A program made the position numbers and the translations under genes. Source: Pseudomonadota bacterium (GTDB lineage Bacteria > Pseudomonadota > Gammaproteobacteria > Burkholderiales > Sulfuriferulaceae). Taken from it: a stretch of 7,480 nt of DNA. Below, one piece after another: positions 5,560 to 7,480 of the stretch. The notes below the pieces were generated by a model. The model made no database searches. It was not told the origin of the DNA and saw only the letters and a list, made by a program, of their open reading frames with translations. Location: the NCBI GenBank assembly GCA_021790625.1, contig JAJYGL010000050.1:1-7480 (forward strand), written 5' to 3'. Position 1 is the first letter of the stretch. Each line of letters opens with the position of its first letter.

Positions 5560-6483
5560 ATGATGACAAGGCAGCCTGTTGTGCACTGGCTGGTGCGCGC
5601 CGCCTGTGTTGGCGGCGCGCTGTTCGCACTGGCGCCGCCAGTGCAGGCCATGGACGACGCCACAGCCGCTCAACTTGCTGCTTTGCAGCAGCAAGTTGAC
5701 GCGCTGAATCAGCGTTTGTCCGCAACGCAATCGCAACAGGCTTCCCCGATTTTGACCTTGCAATCGCAGATCGATGATCTGAAAAGCGATCTGGAAAAGT
5801 TGCGTGGCAGGCTGGATGAACAGGCGCATGAGCTGTCTGTGGCCGAAAAACGCCAGACCGATCTGTATCAGGATCTGGATTCGCGTTTGCGCGCGCTGAC
5901 GCAGAATGGTACGTCAGGTACGCCAGGCGCGTCAGGGGTATCGTCTGGCAGCGGAGCGGCGAATAGCGCCGATGTAGCTGCTAACGGTGCCTCGGGCAGC
6001 GATGCCTCGGGTAATGATACCTCGGGTAATGATACCTCGGGCAATGGTGCAGCAGATACCGGGAACGGTTCGCAAAATGCGATGACTGCACCTGCTGGTG
6101 GCGATACAGTGACACGAGATTACCAGCTGGCATTGTCCCAGTTTAAACAGGGCGATTACAAGGGCGCGATTGGCAGTTTTCAAAAATTCGTCAAGGCAAA
6201 CCCTCATGACGAGCGTGCTTCCAGTGCGCAATACTGGATTGGCAATGCTTATTTTTCCCTCAAGAATTTCAAAAGCGCCGCAGCGGCACAACAAAGGTTG
6301 ATGGCGCTTTATCCGCATTCACCCAAGGTGCCGGATGCCATGCTCAATCTGTCGAGTGCTCAGGTAGAGATGGGTAATCTCGATGCGGCGCAGGCGACAT
6401 TGAAAAAACTGGTCAGGAAATTTCCGAATACACCAGCCGCACAATTGGGCAGAAAACGGCTGCAACTGTTAGAGTCAAATTGA
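5560..6483 (+). CDS. cpoB: Cell division coordinator CpoB (YbgF)
   Basis: CpoB is a periplasmic protein that binds TolA and links Tol-Pal constriction to peptidoglycan synthesis by PBP1B and LpoB (shown in E. coli). The 307-residue precursor has a signal peptide (1-30, cleavage after VQA). An N-terminal coiled coil (about 33-112, AAQLAALQQQVDALNQRL onward) corresponds to the trimerising segment of the family. A Gly/Ser/Asn/Asp-rich linker (about 116-183) follows. The C-terminal TPR domain (184-307) has repeats beginning near DYQLALSQFKQGDYKGAIGSF, SAQYWIGNAYFSLKNFKSAA and DAMLNLSSAQVEMGNLDAA. ATG 5560 and ATG 5563 are adjacent and in frame; the Shine-Dalgarno is weak (GAGTAAG), suggesting coupling to pal, whose stop is 2 nt upstream. 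The linker is longer and more repetitive than in E. coli YbgF, and the 5' coding region is rich in strong inverted repeats. Confidence 0.94.
   Translation: MMTRQPVVHWLVRAACVGGALFALAPPVQAMDDATAAQLAALQQQVDALNQRLSATQSQQASPILTLQSQIDDLKSDLEKLRGRLDEQAHELSVAEKRQTDLYQDLDSRLRALTQNGTSGTPGASGVSSGSGAANSADVAANGASGSDASGNDTSGNDTSGNGAADTGNGSQNAMTAPAGGDTVTRDYQLALSQFKQGDYKGAIGSFQKFVKANPHDERASSAQYWIGNAYFSLKNFKSAAAAQQRLMALYPHSPKVPDAMLNLSSAQVEMGNLDAAQATLKKLVRKFPNTPAAQLGRKRLQLLESN
5582..5645 (+). repeat. Nested GC-rich inverted repeats in the cpoB signal-peptide region
   Basis: A perfect 10-bp all-GC stem (5595-5604 with 5611-5620, loop TGTGTT) is followed by an 8-bp stem (5626-5633 with 5637-5644, loop GCC). The 3' arm of the second can instead form a 9-bp stem with 5582-5590, enclosing the first hairpin, because GCACTGGC occurs twice (5583 and 5626). 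The structures begin about 20 nt inside the cpoB message. Confidence 0.8.
5670..5714 (+). repeat. 13-bp perfect hairpin and adjacent palindrome in cpoB
   Basis: TCAACTTGCTGCT (5670-5682) is perfectly complementary to 5687-5699 around the tetraloop TTGC. Two bases later CGCTGA-A-TCAGCG (5702-5714) forms a second palindrome. They lie in the coiled-coil coding region and are followed by only a short TTT, so they do not look like a standard terminator. Confidence 0.85.
5986..6045 (+). repeat. 15-bp tandem repeats in the CpoB linker
   Basis: Four 15-bp units (5986, 6001, 6016, 6031) encode GASGS, DASGN, DTSGN and DTSGN. The third and fourth units differ at one synonymous base. This is a slippage-prone, in-frame expansion of a disordered linker between the coiled coil and the TPR domain. 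Confidence 0.88.
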
Positions 6484-7131
6484 GTGTCAAACGAAGCAAC
6501 GTTACGGGTTAGCGAGATTTTTCATTCCCTTCAAGGCGAAACCAGTCGGGCGGGTTTGCCCACGGTGTTTGTCCGCTTGACAGGTTGCCCGGCGCGTTGC
6601 GTGTATTGTGATACCGCGTACGCCTTTCAGGGGGGAGAGCGGTTGACGATAGCCGATATTCTGGCGCAACTGGCTCCATTTGCGACGCCGTATGTTACCT
6701 TGACTGGTGGCGAACCCTTGGCGCAACGCGAGGCTTTATCATTACTGATCGCGATGTGTGACGCCGGTTATAATGTATCACTGGAAACCGGTGGTATGCT
6801 GGATATTTCAGTGGTCGATACACGTGTATCGCGTATTGTGGATATCAAAACGCCGGGTTCAGGTGAAATGGCAAAAAATCATTGGGAAAATCTGACTCAT
6901 CTGACAGATCGAGACGAAGTCAAATTTGTGATCACCAGCGAAGAAGATTACTGCTGGTCGCGCGAATTGATACGGGAGCATCATCTGGCTGCGCGGTGCC
7001 CGATTCTGTTTTCCCCCGTGCATGGCAGCAATGCCACGGAGATGGCCGAATGGATTTTGCGTGATCGCTTGCCCGTACGCTTGCAAGTGCAGTTGCACAA
7101 GATTCTGTGGGGCGAAGCCAAAGGTCATTGA
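6484..7131 (+). CDS. queE: 7-carboxy-7-deazaguanine synthase QueE
   Basis: QueE is a cytoplasmic radical-SAM enzyme that converts 6-carboxytetrahydropterin to 7-carboxy-7-deazaguanine, the ring-contraction step toward preQ0 and queuosine in tRNA. The 215-residue protein has the N-terminal SEIFHSLQGE segment, the Cys35-x3-Cys39-x2-Cys42 motif (CPARCVYCDT) that binds the 4Fe-4S cluster, and the TLTGGEPL SAM-binding motif at 72-79. It ends in VRLQVQLHKILWGEAKGH, the usual QueE C-terminus. Length is typical of the family. The GTG start follows the cpoB stop with no gap and has only a weak AGAG (6471-6474) upstream, so expression probably depends on translation of cpoB. queC follows 26 nt later. 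No queD or preQ1 riboswitch is visible here, so the other pathway genes must lie elsewhere. Confidence 0.96.
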   Translation: MSNEATLRVSEIFHSLQGETSRAGLPTVFVRLTGCPARCVYCDTAYAFQGGERLTIADILAQLAPFATPYVTLTGGEPLAQREALSLLIAMCDAGYNVSLETGGMLDISVVDTRVSRIVDIKTPGSGEMAKNHWENLTHLTDRDEVKFVITSEEDYCWSRELIREHHLAARCPILFSPVHGSNATEMAEWILRDRLPVRLQVQLHKILWGEAKGH

Positions 7132-7147
7132 GGGTGTGGATGGTGGT

Positions 7148-7153
7148 AGAGGA
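7148..7153 (+). promoter_or_regulatory. Ribosome binding site of queC
   Basis: AGAGGA is 4 nt before ATG 7158 and 7 nt before ATG 7161. The spacing slightly favours 7161; both are in frame. It argues against the in-frame GTG at 7134. Confidence 0.6.
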
Positions 7154-7157
7154 TGTC

Positions 7158-7480
7158 ATGATGGAACGGCACGCGGTAATATTATTGTCAGGCGGACTGG
7201 ATTCGGCCACGGTACTGGCTGAAGCGCGACAAGCCGGTTTTGTCTGCCACGCCTTGAGTTTTGATTATGGGCAGCGTCATCGGGCAGAAATCGTCGCCAG
7301 CCAACGGGTTGCCAGCACGCTTGGCGCGTTCGAGCATCGAATTTTTACGCTGGACTTATCATTGTTTGGCGGTTCTGCGCTGACTGATTCCCGGATCGCC
7401 GTGCCAGAAGCGGCCTCATCGGGTATTCCCGTGACGTACGTTCCTGCGCGTAACACCATCATGCTGTCGATTGCGCTCGC
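7158..7480 (+). CDS. queC: 7-cyano-7-deazaguanine (preQ0) synthase QueC (3' end outside window)
   Basis: QueC is the ATP-dependent cytoplasmic ligase that turns QueE's product, 7-carboxy-7-deazaguanine, and ammonia into preQ0, so the two neighbours catalyse consecutive steps. About 107 codons are present and the frame is open to the end of the window. The N-terminus carries the PP-loop ATP pyrophosphatase motif SGGLDSAT (residues 11-18), then SFDYGQRHRAEI and GIPVTYVPARNTIMLSIAL, all characteristic of QueC. The zinc-binding cysteines expected in the C-terminal half lie beyond the window. The start is ATG 7158 or the adjacent in-frame ATG 7161, one residue apart. The assignment is secure despite truncation. 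Confidence 0.95.
   Translation, partial: MMERHAVILLSGGLDSATVLAEARQAGFVCHALSFDYGQRHRAEIVASQRVASTLGAFEHRIFTLDLSLFGGSALTDSRIAVPEAASSGIPVTYVPARNTIMLSIAL

Noticed and set aside
6746..6774. TATAAT at 6769 in queE as a promoter for queC
   Set aside because: The -35 position has no better than 3/6 matches, and the bases encode the conserved GYNVSLETGG segment.
7132..7157. preQ1 riboswitch before queC
   Set aside because: The 26-nt gap is too short for a full aptamer and shows no pseudoknot-like C-rich/A-rich arrangement.

Overview
This window is a conserved housekeeping gene cluster from a Gram-negative proteobacterium. The order is ruvB (5' end outside the window), ybgC, tolQ, tolR, tolA, tolB, pal, cpoB, queE and queC (3' end outside the window), all on the + strand. 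The RuvB, Pal and TolA sequences look betaproteobacterial to me, and an environmental lineage such as Nitrosomonadales would fit. That placement rests on remembered family sequences, not on a search.

Region 1-1442 holds the end of a ruv operon: RuvB, the Holliday-junction branch-migration motor, then YbgC, a hotdog-fold acyl-CoA thioesterase that starts inside the ruvB stop codon. Region 1443-1538 has no gene but is dense with signals. A bulged 13-bp hairpin with a short T tail looks like an intrinsic terminator. Its 3' arm carries the -35 box of a near-consensus sigma70-type promoter (TTGAAA, 17 nt, GATAAT). The -10 box sits inside a perfect palindrome that matches 13 of 19 positions of the Fur-box consensus. 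So the tol genes probably have their own promoter, possibly iron-responsive.

Region 1551-6483 encodes the Tol-Pal envelope machine. TolQ and TolR form the proton-driven inner-membrane motor and TolA is the periplasm-spanning arm. TolB is the periplasmic propeller, Pal is the outer-membrane lipoprotein that grips peptidoglycan, and CpoB is the periplasmic coordinator. Together they constrict the outer membrane at division. Junctions are tight: ybgC, tolR and tolA each start within a 4-nt overlap (GTGA, ATGA, TTGA). Pal alone combines ATG, a strong Shine-Dalgarno site and an unusual T-rich leader, which fits a highly expressed lipoprotein.

Region 6484-7480 holds queE and queC, two enzymes of the 7-deazaguanine (queuosine precursor) pathway. 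They are appended to the operon with almost no spacing, an arrangement also known from Pseudomonas.

I see no undescribed defence, mobile or biosynthetic system, and no tRNA, CRISPR or insertion sequence. The points worth a second look are regulatory or structural: the overlapping terminator, promoter and Fur-like site before tolQ; a run of strong, partly mutually exclusive inverted repeats in the first 155 nt of cpoB; the T-rich pal leader; and recently expanded tandem repeats in tolA and cpoB.
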